Shown piece by piece: positions 39,502-49,099 of a stretch of DNA of 64,000 bases. A program made the translations under genes and the position numbers. Under the pieces are notes generated by a model. The model did not search any database and was not told the origin of the DNA. It worked only from the letters and a program-made list of their open reading frames with translations. Every line of letters starts with the position of its first letter. The first letter of the stretch is position 1. Source of the stretch: Clostridia bacterium (lineage in GTDB: Bacteria > Bacillota > Clostridia > Christensenellales > Aristaeellaceae); contig JAFUFB010000009.1 of the NCBI GenBank assembly GCA_017470145.1, positions 1-64,000 on the forward strand, given 5' to 3'.

Positions 39502-40884
39502 TTACAGATGCAACAGCGCTTTCGCTATGCCGAAATAGACCAGCAGGCTCAGAGCGTCGACGATGGTGGTGATGAAGGGGCTGGCCATTACGGCGGGATC
39601 GAAGCCCAGCTTTTTGGCCAGCATGGGGAGGCTGCAGCCCACTATTTTGGCACAGAGGATGGTGATGGCCATGGTGAGGCAGACCACCATCGCGACGAGG
39701 ACGGTGATTTCCTCGTTGCCCAGCATCAGCCGGTCCACCAGCATGATCTTGCCGAAGCAGAGGACCGCCAGGGCCAGGCCGCACATGACGGCGGTACGAA
39801 TTTCTTTCCAGATGACCTTGGGCAGGTCCCGGAATTCCAGCTCGTTCAGGCTGAGGGCACGGATAATGGTAACGGAGCTCTGGGAGCCGGAGTTACCCCC
39901 GGTGTCCATCAGCATGGGGATGAAGGCGGTCAGGGCCACCTGGGCTGCCAGGGCTTCCTCGAAGCTGGTAATGATGAGGCCAGTGAAGGTAGCGGAGACC
40001 ATCAACAGGGCCAACCAGGGAATCCGATGCTTGAACAGATCCCAGGGGCTGGAACGGAGATAGGTCTTATCGCTGGGGGTCATACCAGCCATGATTTCCA
40101 TGTCCTCGGTGGTCTCATCCTCCATGACGTCCATGGCGTCATCGAAGGTGACGATACCGACCATGCGGTTGTCCCCATCCACCACGGGAATGGCCAGCAG
40201 GTTGTATTTACTCATCATGCGGGCCACTTCTTCCTGGTCCGTATGGGTGGTGACGGTGATCAGGTTATCGCCGGAATCCATGACGCTGTCGATGGTCTGC
40301 ATATCGCTGGGGGCCAGCAGCAGATCCTTCACCGTCACCATGCCGATCAGCAGGCGATTCTTCAACACATAGCAGGTATAGATGGTTTCCTTATCCACGC
40401 CGGTCTGCCGGATGCGCAGGATAGCGTCCCCCACCGTCATGTTCGGATTCAGGCTGACATATTCCGTGGTCATGACCGACCCGGCTGAATTCTCCGGATA
40501 CTGGAGAATCTCGTTGATCTCCTTGCGCATCTGGGGATCGCTCTGGGCCAGAATCCGCTGGACCACATTGGCCGGCATCTCCTCGACGATGTCCACCGCG
40601 TCGTCCACATACAGCTCGTCCATCACCTGCTTCAGCTCGCTATCGCTAATGCCCTTGATGAGGGCTTCCTGCTCCTCGCTTTCCATTTCGACAAAGCTTT
40701 CCGCCGCCAGCTCCTTGGGCAGCAAGCGGAAAAGCAGGGGCAGCTGTTCCGGGTTCAGGCCATTGAACACCGCGGCAATATCCGCGGGGTTCATAGTAAT
40801 CAAGATATCCCGAATGGTGGTATACTTTTTTTCAGAGAGTAACACCTGCAAGGTGTTTTCTACGGTTACATTATGCTCCGCCAT
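39502..40884 (-). CDS. mgtE: MgtE family magnesium transporter
   Basis: The 460-residue product has an N-terminal helical MgtE_N domain (about 1-130), two CBS domains (about 135-255; YPENSAGSVMT, IPVVDGDNRMVGIVTFDD) that gate by Mg2+ binding, and five membrane helices. The pore signature is FIPMLMDTGGNSGSQSS. GAGGAGG precedes the ATG. The 320-nt leader has a small ORF but no M-box consensus that I can find. Confidence 0.93.
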   Translation of the reverse strand: MAEHNVTVENTLQVLLSEKKYTTIRDILITMNPADIAAVFNGLNPEQLPLLFRLLPKELAAESFVEMESEEQEALIKGISDSELKQVMDELYVDDAVDIVEEMPANVVQRILAQSDPQMRKEINEILQYPENSAGSVMTTEYVSLNPNMTVGDAILRIRQTGVDKETIYTCYVLKNRLLIGMVTVKDLLLAPSDMQTIDSVMDSGDNLITVTTHTDQEEVARMMSKYNLLAIPVVDGDNRMVGIVTFDDAMDVMEDETTEDMEIMAGMTPSDKTYLRSSPWDLFKHRIPWLALLMVSATFTGLIITSFEEALAAQVALTAFIPMLMDTGGNSGSQSSVTIIRALSLNELEFRDLPKVIWKEIRTAVMCGLALAVLCFGKIMLVDRLMLGNEEITVLVAMVVCLTMAITILCAKIVGCSLPMLAKKLGFDPAVMASPFITTIVDALSLLVYFGIAKALLHL

Positions 40885-41075
40885 GCTTTTTCCTCCTCTT
40901 CTTGATAAAATAATGAGGAATCCCTCTCGGGAAACCCTTTCGCTCCGCCCGAAGGCAGAACCATGGGTAGCCGGCTCACGGTCTTAAAAAAGGTGAATTT
41001 AGTCACACAAAAATGGCGCTAAAGACTGATCCGTTTGCGCCTGTGAAAAAACCCGCCTCGCGACGAAGAAAAATA

Positions 41076-41159
41076 TTATTCCGGGATCGGGAACGTCATG
41101 CCGCCCCAGCCCCGCCGTCTTCGCCCGACCGGTGTGCCGCTGCTACTCCCAGCGTCCAT
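41076..41159 (-). CDS. Candidate leader peptide upstream of mgtE, 27 residues
   Basis: An ATG at 41159 has AAGGAGGGA at good spacing and opens a 27-codon ORF: a Gly/Ser stretch, GRRRRGWGG, then MTFPIPE with prolines near the stop. It lies about 50 bp after a promoter and about 190 bp before mgtE. A short hairpin followed by GGTTTTTT lies just after the stop. This fits an attenuation leader like the proline-rich MgtL type, but it could be chance. Nothing else coding is seen in 40885-41337. Confidence 0.45.
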   Translation of the reverse strand: MDAGSSSGTPVGRRRRGWGGMTFPIPE

Positions 41160-41208
41160 GACATTCCCTCCTTCTTTTTCCAAATTCAAAGGGGTTACAA
41201 CCGAAAAG

Positions 41209-41238
41209 ATTATACATTCGAAATCCGGGAGAAGTCAA
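41209..41238 (-). promoter_or_regulatory. mgtE leader promoter
   Basis: TTGACT (41238-41233), 18-bp spacer, TATAAT (41214-41209). Confidence 0.6.
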
Positions 41239-41285
41239 TCACTTTTTTCGAAAATCCATGGTGGATGTAAGGGCTTTTCGGGCAC

Positions 41286-41319
41286 GAAAAAAGCCCCTTT
41301 CTCGAAAGAACAAGGGGCT
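41286..41319 (-). terminator. Terminator of the amino-acid ABC operon
   Basis: Read leftward, AGCCCCTT (41319-41312) pairs with AAGGGGCT (41299-41292) and is followed by TTTTTTC. Confidence 0.85.
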
Positions 41320-41337
41320 GAATCATTCAGGAAAGCA

Positions 41338-42084
41338 TCACTGCCGGGATTCCAGAATCGTGCGGATAAATTCCTTCGTCCGGGGATGGGTGGGGTTAGC
41401 GAAGAATTCCTTGGAGGGGCCGTTTTCGATGACGTTGCCCCCTTCCATGAAGAGAACCTTGTTGGACACATTCCGGGCGAAATCCATCTCGTGGGTCACC
41501 ACCAGCATGGTCATGCCATCTTCTGCCAACTGCCGCATGACGGCCAGCACCTCCCCGATTAATTCCGGGTCCAAGGCGCTGGTGGGCTCGTCGAAATAGA
41601 TGATCTCCGGGCTGGAGGCCAGGGCCCGGGCGATGGCGACCCGCTGCTGCTGGCCGCCGGAGAGCTGATTGGGATAGCTGGTTAGCCGATCCGCCATGCC
41701 CACCTTCCGCAGCATGGTTTCCGCGATGTCCCGGGCTTCCGCCTTGTTCATCCGGGCGCCGACGGTAAGCCCCAGGGTCACATTCTGCAGGACGGTTTTG
41801 TTCAGGAACAGATTATAGTTCTGGAAAACGAAGGCGGTCTTTTTCCGAATGCGGGCAATCTCCTGCCGGGAGGCCGCCCCCAGATCGAAGGTTTCCCCAT
41901 CGAAAATCATGGTACCCTTGTCCGCCCGCTCCAGGAAGTTCAGGCAGCGGAGGAAGGTGGTTTTTCCTGAGCCGCTGGGCCCCAGGATGGCTACCACGTC
42001 GCCTTTTTCCACCTGCAGGTCGATGCCCTTCAGGACGTCCGTCTCGTTGAACTTCTTATGTACGTTTTGAATATCCAGCATCAT
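41338..42084 (-). CDS. Polar amino-acid ABC transporter ATP-binding protein
   Basis: The 248-residue ATPase has Walker A GPSGSGKTT (about 36-44), the Q-loop FVFQNYNLF, signature LSGGQQQR (about 142-149), Walker B IIYFDEPTSALD and H-loop VVTHEMDFA. It is of the GlnQ/HisP type that powers uptake of polar amino acids. Its start overlaps the permease stop by 4 bp. Confidence 0.93.
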   Translation of the reverse strand: MMLDIQNVHKKFNETDVLKGIDLQVEKGDVVAILGPSGSGKTTFLRCLNFLERADKGTMIFDGETFDLGAASRQEIARIRKKTAFVFQNYNLFLNKTVLQNVTLGLTVGARMNKAEARDIAETMLRKVGMADRLTSYPNQLSGGQQQRVAIARALASSPEIIYFDEPTSALDPELIGEVLAVMRQLAEDGMTMLVVTHEMDFARNVSNKVLFMEGGNVIENGPSKEFFANPTHPRTKEFIRTILESRQ

Positions 42085-42755
42085 TTCCGCGTCCCTCCAT
42101 AGCTGGCCAGCTTCTTTTCGCCCTTATGCTGCAGCCAGGTCAGAATGGTGCAGAAGGCCAGATAGATCACAGCCACTTCGCTGTAGAGCCCCAGAGATTC
42201 ATACACCCGACCGTTGATGACCTGGGCCTGACGGAACATCTCCATGACAGTAATGGTGGCGGCCATGCTGGTACCCTTCAGCATGGAGATAAGGCTATTA
42301 CTCAGGGCGGGGAAAGCGGTGCGGAAGGCCTGGGGCAGCACCACATGGGCCATGATCTGCAGATAGTTCATGCCGACGCAGTATCCGGCCTCCACCTGTC
42401 CTGTGGAGACGCTCTCCAGGGCGCCACGCATGGTTTCCGCCATATAGGCGCCCTCGTTAAAGCCGAAGACCAGCACCGCGGCGGGCCAGGCGTCCAGCAC
42501 GATGCCTACGCTGGGTAAGCCATAGAAAACCAGATACAGCTGCACCAGCAGGGGCGTGCCCCGGATGATCCAGATATAGAATCGGCAAATCTGCCGCAGC
42601 ACCTTCACATTGGCGTACTGGATCAGCGCCACCAGGACCGAGATGGCCAGGGCCAGGGCGAAGGAAACGACGGTCAGCGGAATGGTGACCCGGACGCCAT
42701 AGCCCAGCAGCCGGGGGAAGGAGTCCCGTAAAATACCCCAAAGTCTTTCGCTCAT
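42081..42755 (-). CDS. Polar amino-acid ABC transporter permease
   Basis: The 224-residue protein has about five membrane helices and the HisM/GlnP signature: YIWIIRGTPLLVQLYLVFYGLP (shown in part) and the EAA loop EVQAGYCVG-like VEAGYCVGMNYLQI. It would homodimerise with the ATPase downstream. The binding-protein gene is 195 bp upstream, separated by a terminator hairpin. Confidence 0.92.
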   Translation of the reverse strand: MSERLWGILRDSFPRLLGYGVRVTIPLTVVSFALALAISVLVALIQYANVKVLRQICRFYIWIIRGTPLLVQLYLVFYGLPSVGIVLDAWPAAVLVFGFNEGAYMAETMRGALESVSTGQVEAGYCVGMNYLQIMAHVVLPQAFRTAFPALSNSLISMLKGTSMAATITVMEMFRQAQVINGRVYESLGLYSEVAVIYLAFCTILTWLQHKGEKKLASYGGTRK

Positions 42756-42805
42756 TGACTAACCTCTTTATTTAAGAGAATTCTTATTTTCCTCGATGTC
42801 TTCCC

Positions 42806-42861
42806 CGCTCCCCGTTCCGCGGGAGTTTTGGGGTTTTGGCTCTCCCGCTCCGCGGGGGAGC
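42806..42861. repeat. REP-like palindromes
   Basis: A decayed copy (about 42802-42826) and CTCCCGCTCCGCGGGGGAG (42842-42860) of the CCCCGC/GCGGGG family lie between binding-protein and permease genes. Confidence 0.6.
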
Positions 42862-42891
42862 TATTTCTTCATCCTGTAAACCGCAAAATAT

Positions 42892-42916
42892 CCACAGGAG
42901 CTAAAAGCTCCTGTGG
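42892..42916 (-). terminator. Hairpin after the substrate-binding protein gene
   Basis: Read leftward, CCACAGGAGC (42916-42907) pairs perfectly with GCTCCTGTGG (42901-42892); ATATTTTG follows. Partial termination here would make more binding protein than permease. Confidence 0.65.
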
Positions 42917-42949
42917 CATAATAAAGGATGGAGGGGTTTTCTGTCAATC

Positions 42950-43732
42950 TTATTCTGCCTTGGTCAGATCCAGTTGGAAATACTTCTCGGAGATGGCGGC
43001 CAGGGTGCCATCCTGACGGGCAGCTTCCAGAATCTCGTTGATGGCTTCTACCAGCGCGGTTTCACCCTTCTGCACGGGATAGGCTACAGGGTCACCGGAC
43101 AGCACTTCCACAACCTTGATGCCGGCGTCCGGATGCTCCCGCAGATAATCCTCGATGGAAACCTGCGCGTTGATGGTGGCGTCCGCGCGGCCCTGCTTCA
43201 GCAGCTCGATGGTCTCGCCCAGGGTGTCCACCGGAGTGTTGGTGGCGCCGTAGGATTCCGCCAGCGCCGCGTAGGTGCTGGAGGCAGAGTTGGCCGTGGT
43301 CTTGCCGTTCAGGTCGTTCACAGACTTGATTTCTTCGTTATCTTCCCGCACCACCAGCACCTTGTGGGTGTAAACATAGGGGGTGGAGAAATCATACTTT
43401 TCCGCGCGGGTCTCGGTGTAGCCAACGCCGTTGCAGGCGATGTCAAACCGGCCGGACTCAACGCCCGCCAGGATGGAGTCCCAGGCGGTCTCGGCGAATT
43501 CCGCTTCCACGCCCAGGCCAGCTGCGATCAACTTACCAATTTCGATATCCAGGCCCACCAGCTCGTCGTTCTCGTCATGATAGGTCCAGGGAGACCAATC
43601 GCCCTCGGTGGCGATGACGATCTTCCCCGCCGCCTTGATCTGTTCCAATTTGTTTCCGCTTTCCGCCACCGCCGCCAGGGACAGCGCCACCAGGGCCAGA
43701 GCCAGCACCAGAGCAAATACCTTCTTCATCAT
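42950..43732 (-). CDS. Polar amino-acid ABC transporter substrate-binding protein
   Basis: The 260-residue product has a signal peptide (MKKVFALVLALALVALSLAA, cleavage near AVAES) and the family-3 solute-binding fold: WSPWTYHDENDELVGLDIEI, AWDSILAGVESGRFDI and GVGYTETRAEKYDFSTPY. It captures a polar amino acid; the exact ligand is not deducible. The first ATG is doubled; either may be used. Confidence 0.92.
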   Translation of the reverse strand: MMKKVFALVLALALVALSLAAVAESGNKLEQIKAAGKIVIATEGDWSPWTYHDENDELVGLDIEIGKLIAAGLGVEAEFAETAWDSILAGVESGRFDIACNGVGYTETRAEKYDFSTPYVYTHKVLVVREDNEEIKSVNDLNGKTTANSASSTYAALAESYGATNTPVDTLGETIELLKQGRADATINAQVSIEDYLREHPDAGIKVVEVLSGDPVAYPVQKGETALVEAINEILEAARQDGTLAAISEKYFQLDLTKAE

Positions 43733-43765
43733 TCAATACCTTCCTTTCCCGAATGGAATGGCGGT

Positions 43766-43794
43766 ATCTTAGCACCAAAAACATACCATGTCAA
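43766..43794 (-). promoter_or_regulatory. Promoter of the amino-acid ABC operon
   Basis: TTGACA (43794-43789), 17-bp spacer, TAAGAT (43771-43766), about 35 bp before the binding-protein ATG. Confidence 0.7.
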
Positions 43795-43914
43795 TAGGTT
43801 TTGCAAAAATCTTTGATGCAATGTATTTATGACTTGTCATAGATTCCATCTATGACAAAAAAAGAAATGCTTTTTGCTGGAATCTTTTTCTCCGCTCCGC
43901 AAAGCACTTTGGGG

Positions 43915-43942
43915 TAAAAGAAACGCCCCCGCTTCGCGGGGG
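43915..43942 (-). terminator. uxaC terminator built on a REP-like palindrome
   Basis: Read leftward, GCCCCCGC (43942-43935) pairs with GCGGGGGC (43932-43925) around GAA and is followed by GTTTCTTTT. Confidence 0.7.
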
Positions 43943-43976
43943 CTGCTTCTTGTGCGTTTTAGCGGAGCTCGCTCCG

Positions 43977-45392
43977 TCAAATTTCCTTCTTCTTGAAGTT
44001 GAAGTACCGCTTGGCGTTGTAATAGCTGATGTCCTTTACGATCTCCTTCAGGGTTTCCATATCTTCGGGGTAGAAGCCCTCTTCCACCCATTCGCCGAAG
44101 ATGCGGCAAAGGATGCGGCGGAAATACTCATGGCGGGGATAGCTGAGGAAGCTGCGGCTGTCCGTCAGCATGCCCACAAAGCCCGCCAGATAGCCCAGAG
44201 AGCCCAGGCTCTTCAGTTGCTCGCTCATGCCGTCGAAATGGTCATTGAACCACCAGGCGGAGCCATGCTGAATGCGGCCCACGGCGGAGTCATTCTGGAA
44301 GCAGCCCAGGATTGTATCAATGGCGGCGTTGTCATTGGTGTTCAGGGAGTACAGAATGGTCTTGGGCAGGCTGCCACGCTCCTCCAGATAGCCCAGGAAG
44401 GCGGCCGTCTGAGTGGAAGGCGCGGTATTATCCACGCAGTCGAAGCCAGTATCCGGGCCCATCTGCTTAAAGGTCACGGGGTTATTATCCCGGCGGCAGC
44501 CGTAATGCAGCTGCATGACCCAGTTGCGCTCGGTATATTCCTTGGCCATGGCGGTCATGAAGGCGAACTTGAAGGTGGCTTCCTCCGCCGCGGTGGGAGT
44601 CTGCCCCGCCAGGCGAGCCTTGAAGATCTTCTCCACCTCTTCATCGGAGGCGGGAGCGTACATGACATAATTCAGGGCATGGTCGCTGAGGGTACAGTCA
44701 TGAGCGGCGAAGAAATCCAGCCGGACATGCAGGGCGGCCTTCAGATCCGCGAAGGAGGCGATCTTCAGCCCCGCGGCGGCTTCCAGCTGGGCCAGATAGT
44801 CCAGATAGGTTTCCTTTTCCAGATTCATGGCCTTATCCGGACGCCAGGCGGGCAGCACCGTGACCTCAAAATTCTTGTCTGCGGCCATCTTCTCGTGCCA
44901 TTCCAGATTATCCACCGGATCATCGGTGGTGCAGATGGTATCCACATTGCTCATGCGGATAAGGCCCCGGCTGGTATAGCCTTCGCTCTGCAGCTTTTCG
45001 TTGGCGATCTTCCAGACCTCGGGAGCGGTGCTCTTGTTCAGGATGCCGTCATAGCCGAAGAAGCGGCGCAGCTCCAGATGGCTCCAATGGTGCAGGGGGT
45101 TGCCGATGGCCTTTCCCAGGACCTCGGCGTACTTCTCGAACTTCTCGTAATCATCCGCGTCGCCGGTGATGTACTTCTCCGGCACGCCGGCGGAGCGCAT
45201 CAGCCGCCACTTATAGTGATCCCCGCCCAGCCAGACCTGGGTAATGTTGTCATAGCGGATATCCTCATAGATTTCCCGGGGACTGAGATGGCAGTGATAA
45301 TCGATAATGGGGCAGCCCTCCGCCGCCTCGTGGAAGAGCACCTTGGCCGCGTCGGTATTCAGCAGAAAATCCTTGTCCAGAAATGGTTTCAT
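43977..45392 (-). CDS. uxaC: Glucuronate isomerase
   Basis: UxaC interconverts D-glucuronate and D-fructuronate (and galacturonate/tagaturonate). The 471-residue product starts MKPFLDKDFLL and has the metal motif IIDYHCHLSP (about 29-38), TICTTDDPVD, RLDFFAAHDCTLSDH and a C-terminal GxxLTDSRSFLSYPRHEYFRR motif (in part). The ATG at 45392 follows GAGAAGGA; the frame opens earlier. It fits with the GH67 alpha-glucuronidase 4 kb away that releases glucuronate. Confidence 0.95.
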   Translation of the reverse strand: MKPFLDKDFLLNTDAAKVLFHEAAEGCPIIDYHCHLSPREIYEDIRYDNITQVWLGGDHYKWRLMRSAGVPEKYITGDADDYEKFEKYAEVLGKAIGNPLHHWSHLELRRFFGYDGILNKSTAPEVWKIANEKLQSEGYTSRGLIRMSNVDTICTTDDPVDNLEWHEKMAADKNFEVTVLPAWRPDKAMNLEKETYLDYLAQLEAAAGLKIASFADLKAALHVRLDFFAAHDCTLSDHALNYVMYAPASDEEVEKIFKARLAGQTPTAAEEATFKFAFMTAMAKEYTERNWVMQLHYGCRRDNNPVTFKQMGPDTGFDCVDNTAPSTQTAAFLGYLEERGSLPKTILYSLNTNDNAAIDTILGCFQNDSAVGRIQHGSAWWFNDHFDGMSEQLKSLGSLGYLAGFVGMLTDSRSFLSYPRHEYFRRILCRIFGEWVEEGFYPEDMETLKEIVKDISYYNAKRYFNFKKKEI

Positions 45393-45540
45393 GTTTTTTC
45401 CTTCTCCCTTTCTTCCCCGCACGTGCGGGCACAATTCATGCATCCATTAAACCATATTTTTCCCGTTCTGTACAGTCTTTTTTTCTACCTCTTTTTATGG
45501 TAGAATACCGGGCGTAATTTCGTGTGAGGGAGCTTTTTTC

Positions 45541-47271
45541 ATGAAGCGTTTGGCAACCTTCCTTTCCCCTTACCGCAAGGAGTGCGTGCTGGGGCCTCTT
45601 TTTAAGCTGCTGGAGGCCCTTTTCGAGCTGATCGTGCCCCTGATCATCGCTCAATTGGTGGACCAGGCCATCCCCTCCGGGGAGACGGGGGCCATCATCC
45701 GCAGCGGGCTGATGCTGGCCCTGCTAGCGCTGATCGGCCTGGCCGCCTCCGTTACGGCCCAGTATTTCGCCGCCAAGGCGGCCATCGGGTTTTCCACCTC
45801 CCTGCGCCACGCGGTTTTCGCCCACATTCATTCCCTTTCCTATAAGGATCTGGATCATCTGGGATCCGCCACGCTGGTGACCCGGCTGACAGGGGACATC
45901 AACCAAGTACAAACCGGGATGAACCTGGGGCTGCGGCTGCTGCTGCGCTCCCCTTTCGTAGTCTTTGGCGCCATGATCATGGCCTTTGTCATCGACGGGC
46001 GGCTGGCCCTGATCTTCGTGGGCGTCATCGCGGTACTGTTTCTCATCGTGTTCGGCATCATCCTGGGCACCATGCCTATGCAGCAGCAGGTGCGGACGGA
46101 CACAGATTCCGTCTCCGCCGTGACGCGGGAAAATCTCTCCGGCGTCCGGGTGATCCGGGCCTTCCGCCGGGAGGCCTCCGAAACGGAGCGGTTCGACCGG
46201 CTGAACGAGATTTTGACCAAGGCCCAGCTGCATGTGGGCCGGTTTACCGCGGCGCTGAACCCCTCGACCTATGTGGCCCTGAACCTGGCCATCCTCCTGC
46301 TGCTGCGCTCCGGCGCCCTGCGGGTGGACAGCGGCACCCTGACCCAAGGGCAGCTCATCGCCCTGTATAACTACATGAGCCAGATTCTGGTGGAGCTGGT
46401 GAAGCTGGCGAACCTCATCGTCACCCTGACCAAATCCGCCGCCTGCGCGAAGCGGATTTCCGGCGTGCTGGACATTCAGTCCTCCCAGCGGGACGGGGAC
46501 AAGGCCCTCACCGCCGCGGACCTGACCTCCCTCACCTTCCGGGATGCGGGGATTTCCTACCACTCCTCCGGCGACGCGGCCCTGGAGCATATTTCCTTCA
46601 CCGCTCATCCCGGGGAGACCATCGGCGTCATCGGGGGCACCGGGTCTGGCAAATCCACCCTGGTGAATTTGATTCCCCGATTCTATGACCACACCTTCGG
46701 CGAAATTCTATATGGCTCCACGCCCATTCAGCAACTGACCCTCGCCTCCCTGCGGGGGGCCATCGGGGTGGTGCCCCAGCATGCCACCCTGTTCCAGGGC
46801 ACCATCCGTTCCAACCTGCTGTGGGGGAACCCGGCGGCCACGGATCAGGAGCTGTGGGAGGCGCTGGAGATCGCCCAGGCGGCGGAGATCGTCCGGGGCA
46901 AGGGCGCCGGCCTGGAGGAGCCCGTTCAGCAAGGGGGCAAGAATTTCTCCGGGGGTCAGCGGCAACGGCTGACCATCGCCCGGGCTCTGGTGCGGAAGCC
47001 GGCCATCCTGATTCTGGACGACAGCGCCTCCGCCCTGGACTATGCCACGGACGCGGCCCTGCGCCATGCCCTGCGGGAGATGCCGAATCCGCCCCTGACT
47101 TTCATCGTTTCCCAGCGGACCTCCTCCGTCCGCTACGCGGATCAGATTCTGGTGCTGGAGGATGGGCTTTGCGTAGGTCAGGGGACCCACGAGGAGCTGT
47201 TCCAGTCCTGCCCGGTATATCGAGAGATTCACGAAGCCTCCGCCGGAAAGGAGGAATCCAGCCATGGCTAA
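45541..47271 (+). CDS. Heterodimeric ABC exporter subunit with degenerate catalytic site
   Basis: The 576-residue half-transporter has six membrane helices (about 1-310) and an ATPase domain: Walker A IGGTGSGKST (about 358-367) and signature FSGGQRQR. Walker B is LILDDSASALD, with Asp where the catalytic Glu should be, and the H-loop is VSQRTSS, with Gln for His. Together with the next gene this gives one dead and one active ATP site, as in TM287/288 and LmrCD-type exporters. The genes overlap by 8 bp. Confidence 0.9.
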   Translation: MKRLATFLSPYRKECVLGPLFKLLEALFELIVPLIIAQLVDQAIPSGETGAIIRSGLMLALLALIGLAASVTAQYFAAKAAIGFSTSLRHAVFAHIHSLSYKDLDHLGSATLVTRLTGDINQVQTGMNLGLRLLLRSPFVVFGAMIMAFVIDGRLALIFVGVIAVLFLIVFGIILGTMPMQQQVRTDTDSVSAVTRENLSGVRVIRAFRREASETERFDRLNEILTKAQLHVGRFTAALNPSTYVALNLAILLLLRSGALRVDSGTLTQGQLIALYNYMSQILVELVKLANLIVTLTKSAACAKRISGVLDIQSSQRDGDKALTAADLTSLTFRDAGISYHSSGDAALEHISFTAHPGETIGVIGGTGSGKSTLVNLIPRFYDHTFGEILYGSTPIQQLTLASLRGAIGVVPQHATLFQGTIRSNLLWGNPAATDQELWEALEIAQAAEIVRGKGAGLEEPVQQGGKNFSGGQRQRLTIARALVRKPAILILDDSASALDYATDAALRHALREMPNPPLTFIVSQRTSSVRYADQILVLEDGLCVGQGTHEELFQSCPVYREIHEASAGKEESSHG

Positions 47272-49018
47272 GGAAAAGAAAACCTTCCGGAAGGATACCC
47301 TCCGCCGGGTGCTGCGGTATGTTCGCCCCCAGGGCGGGCTCATCGGCCTGAGCCTGCTGTTCAGCCTCATCTCCGTGGCCCTGACCCTGTATGTGCCGAT
47401 CCTGGTGGGTCAGGCCATCGACGCCATCGCCGGGGCGGGGCAGGTGAATTTCGCCCTGCTGGGCAGCTATCTGGTCCGGCTGGCGATCTGCATCGGGATT
47501 ACCGCCCTGCTGCAATGGCTGACGGGGGCACTGAATAATCGCGTCACCTTCCAGACCGTGCAATCCTTGCGGCAGGACGCCTTTGCCCATCTGCACACCC
47601 TGCCCTTGAAATATCTGGACGGCCATTCCGCTGGGGACATTCTTTCCCGCATGATCGCGGATGTGGACGTCTTCGCTGATGGCTTGCTGATGGGCTTCAC
47701 CCAGCTGTTCACCGGGGTCATCACCATCCTGGGCACGCTACTGTTCATGCTGCGGCTATCTCCCTTGATTACGCTGGTAGTCGTGGTGCTGACGCCCCTC
47801 TCTCTCTTCGTGGCCAAGTACATTGCTTCCCATACCTACGAGATGTTCCGGCTGCAGTCCCTGACCCGGGGAGAGCAGACCGCCGTATTGAACGAGGCGG
47901 TGGGGGATCTGAAGCTGATTCAGGCCTTCTCCCACGAGGATGCCACCATTGCACAATACGACGAGATCAACACCCGGCTGCAGGATTGCTCCCTGAAGGC
48001 CACGTTCTTCTCCTCCCTGGTGAACCCCTCCACCCGGTTCATCTATGCCCTGGTGTACGCGGCGGTGGCGCTGGCGGGGGCCTTCGCGGTGCTGTCCGGG
48101 GGGCTGACCATCGGCGCCCTGACCTCCTTCCTGTCCTACGCGAATCAGTACACCAAGCCCTTTAACGAGATTTCCGGGGTCATTACGGAGCTGGAGAACG
48201 CCCTGGCCTGCGCCGGGCGCATCTTCGAGATGATGGATGAGCCCCCCATGACGCCGGACCCGGCCGCGCCGAAGACCCTGCCCGCCGTGCAGGGAGATTT
48301 CGCCCTGCGGCAGGTGGCCTTCTCCTATGACCCGGCCACGCCCCTGATCGAGCATCTGTCCCTGGAGGCGAAGCCTGGCCAGCGGATTGCCATCGTGGGG
48401 CCCACGGGCTGCGGCAAGACCACGCTGATCAACCTGCTGATGCGCTTCTACGACGTGGATGGCGGCCAGATCACCCTGGACGGGGTGGAAACCCGGGAGA
48501 TGACCCGGGGCGAGCTGCGCAGCCACATCGGCATGGTGCTGCAGGATACCTGGCTGCCGGCGGGCACCATTCGGGAAATCATTGCCTTCTCCCGGCCGGA
48601 GGCCACGGAGGAAGAGATCATCGCCGCCGCCAAGGCTGCCCATGCCCATTCCTTCATTCGCCGCCTGCCCCAGGGATACGACACCCCCATCGGCGAGGCG
48701 GGAGGCTCCCTTTCCCAGGGGCAACAACAGCTGCTGTGCATCGCCCGGGTGATGCTGGCCCTGCCCCCGGTATTGATCCTGGACGAGGCCACCTCCTCCA
48801 TCGATATCATGACGGAGCAGCGGATTCAGAAGGCCTTCGCCGCCATGATGGCGGGGCGCACCTCCTTCATCGTGGCCCATCGGCTGTCCACCATCCAGAA
48901 CGCGGATCTGATCCTGGTGATGAACGCCGGCAAGGTGGTGGAACAGGGTACACACGAAACCCTGCTGAAGAAGGGCGGTGCCTATGCCAAGCTCTATCAT
49001 GCCCAGTTTGAGCAGTAG
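47264..49018 (+). CDS. Heterodimeric ABC exporter subunit with canonical Walker B
   Basis: The 584-residue partner has six membrane helices and an ATPase domain with Walker A VGPTGCGKTT (about 380-389), a degenerate signature LSQGQQQL, canonical Walker B LILDEATSSID and H-loop VAHRLST. It completes the catalytically competent site with the SGGQ motif of the first subunit. Substrates could be drugs, lipids or peptides; none is indicated. Confidence 0.9.
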   Translation: MAKEKKTFRKDTLRRVLRYVRPQGGLIGLSLLFSLISVALTLYVPILVGQAIDAIAGAGQVNFALLGSYLVRLAICIGITALLQWLTGALNNRVTFQTVQSLRQDAFAHLHTLPLKYLDGHSAGDILSRMIADVDVFADGLLMGFTQLFTGVITILGTLLFMLRLSPLITLVVVVLTPLSLFVAKYIASHTYEMFRLQSLTRGEQTAVLNEAVGDLKLIQAFSHEDATIAQYDEINTRLQDCSLKATFFSSLVNPSTRFIYALVYAAVALAGAFAVLSGGLTIGALTSFLSYANQYTKPFNEISGVITELENALACAGRIFEMMDEPPMTPDPAAPKTLPAVQGDFALRQVAFSYDPATPLIEHLSLEAKPGQRIAIVGPTGCGKTTLINLLMRFYDVDGGQITLDGVETREMTRGELRSHIGMVLQDTWLPAGTIREIIAFSRPEATEEEIIAAAKAAHAHSFIRRLPQGYDTPIGEAGGSLSQGQQQLLCIARVMLALPPVLILDEATSSIDIMTEQRIQKAFAAMMAGRTSFIVAHRLSTIQNADLILVMNAGKVVEQGTHETLLKKGGAYAKLYHAQFEQ

Positions 49019-49029
49019 ACAACGAAGTA

Positions 49030-49057
49030 ATGCGAAGGGATGTTTCACTCAGGGGCC
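49030..49057. repeat. 28-bp dispersed repeat, copy 1
   Basis: The bases from ATGCGAAGGGATG to CAGGGGCC are identical to 57717-57744. Flanking bases differ. Confidence 0.75.
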
Positions 49058-49099
49058 CTTGAAAGACGTCGGCACTTAACGAGTCGTGCCATGGAGGGG

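Noticed and set aside
40885-41238. M-box magnesium riboswitch before mgtE
   Set aside because: The conserved GGTGAGGCTCC and GCTGCTGCC blocks of ykoK leaders are absent.
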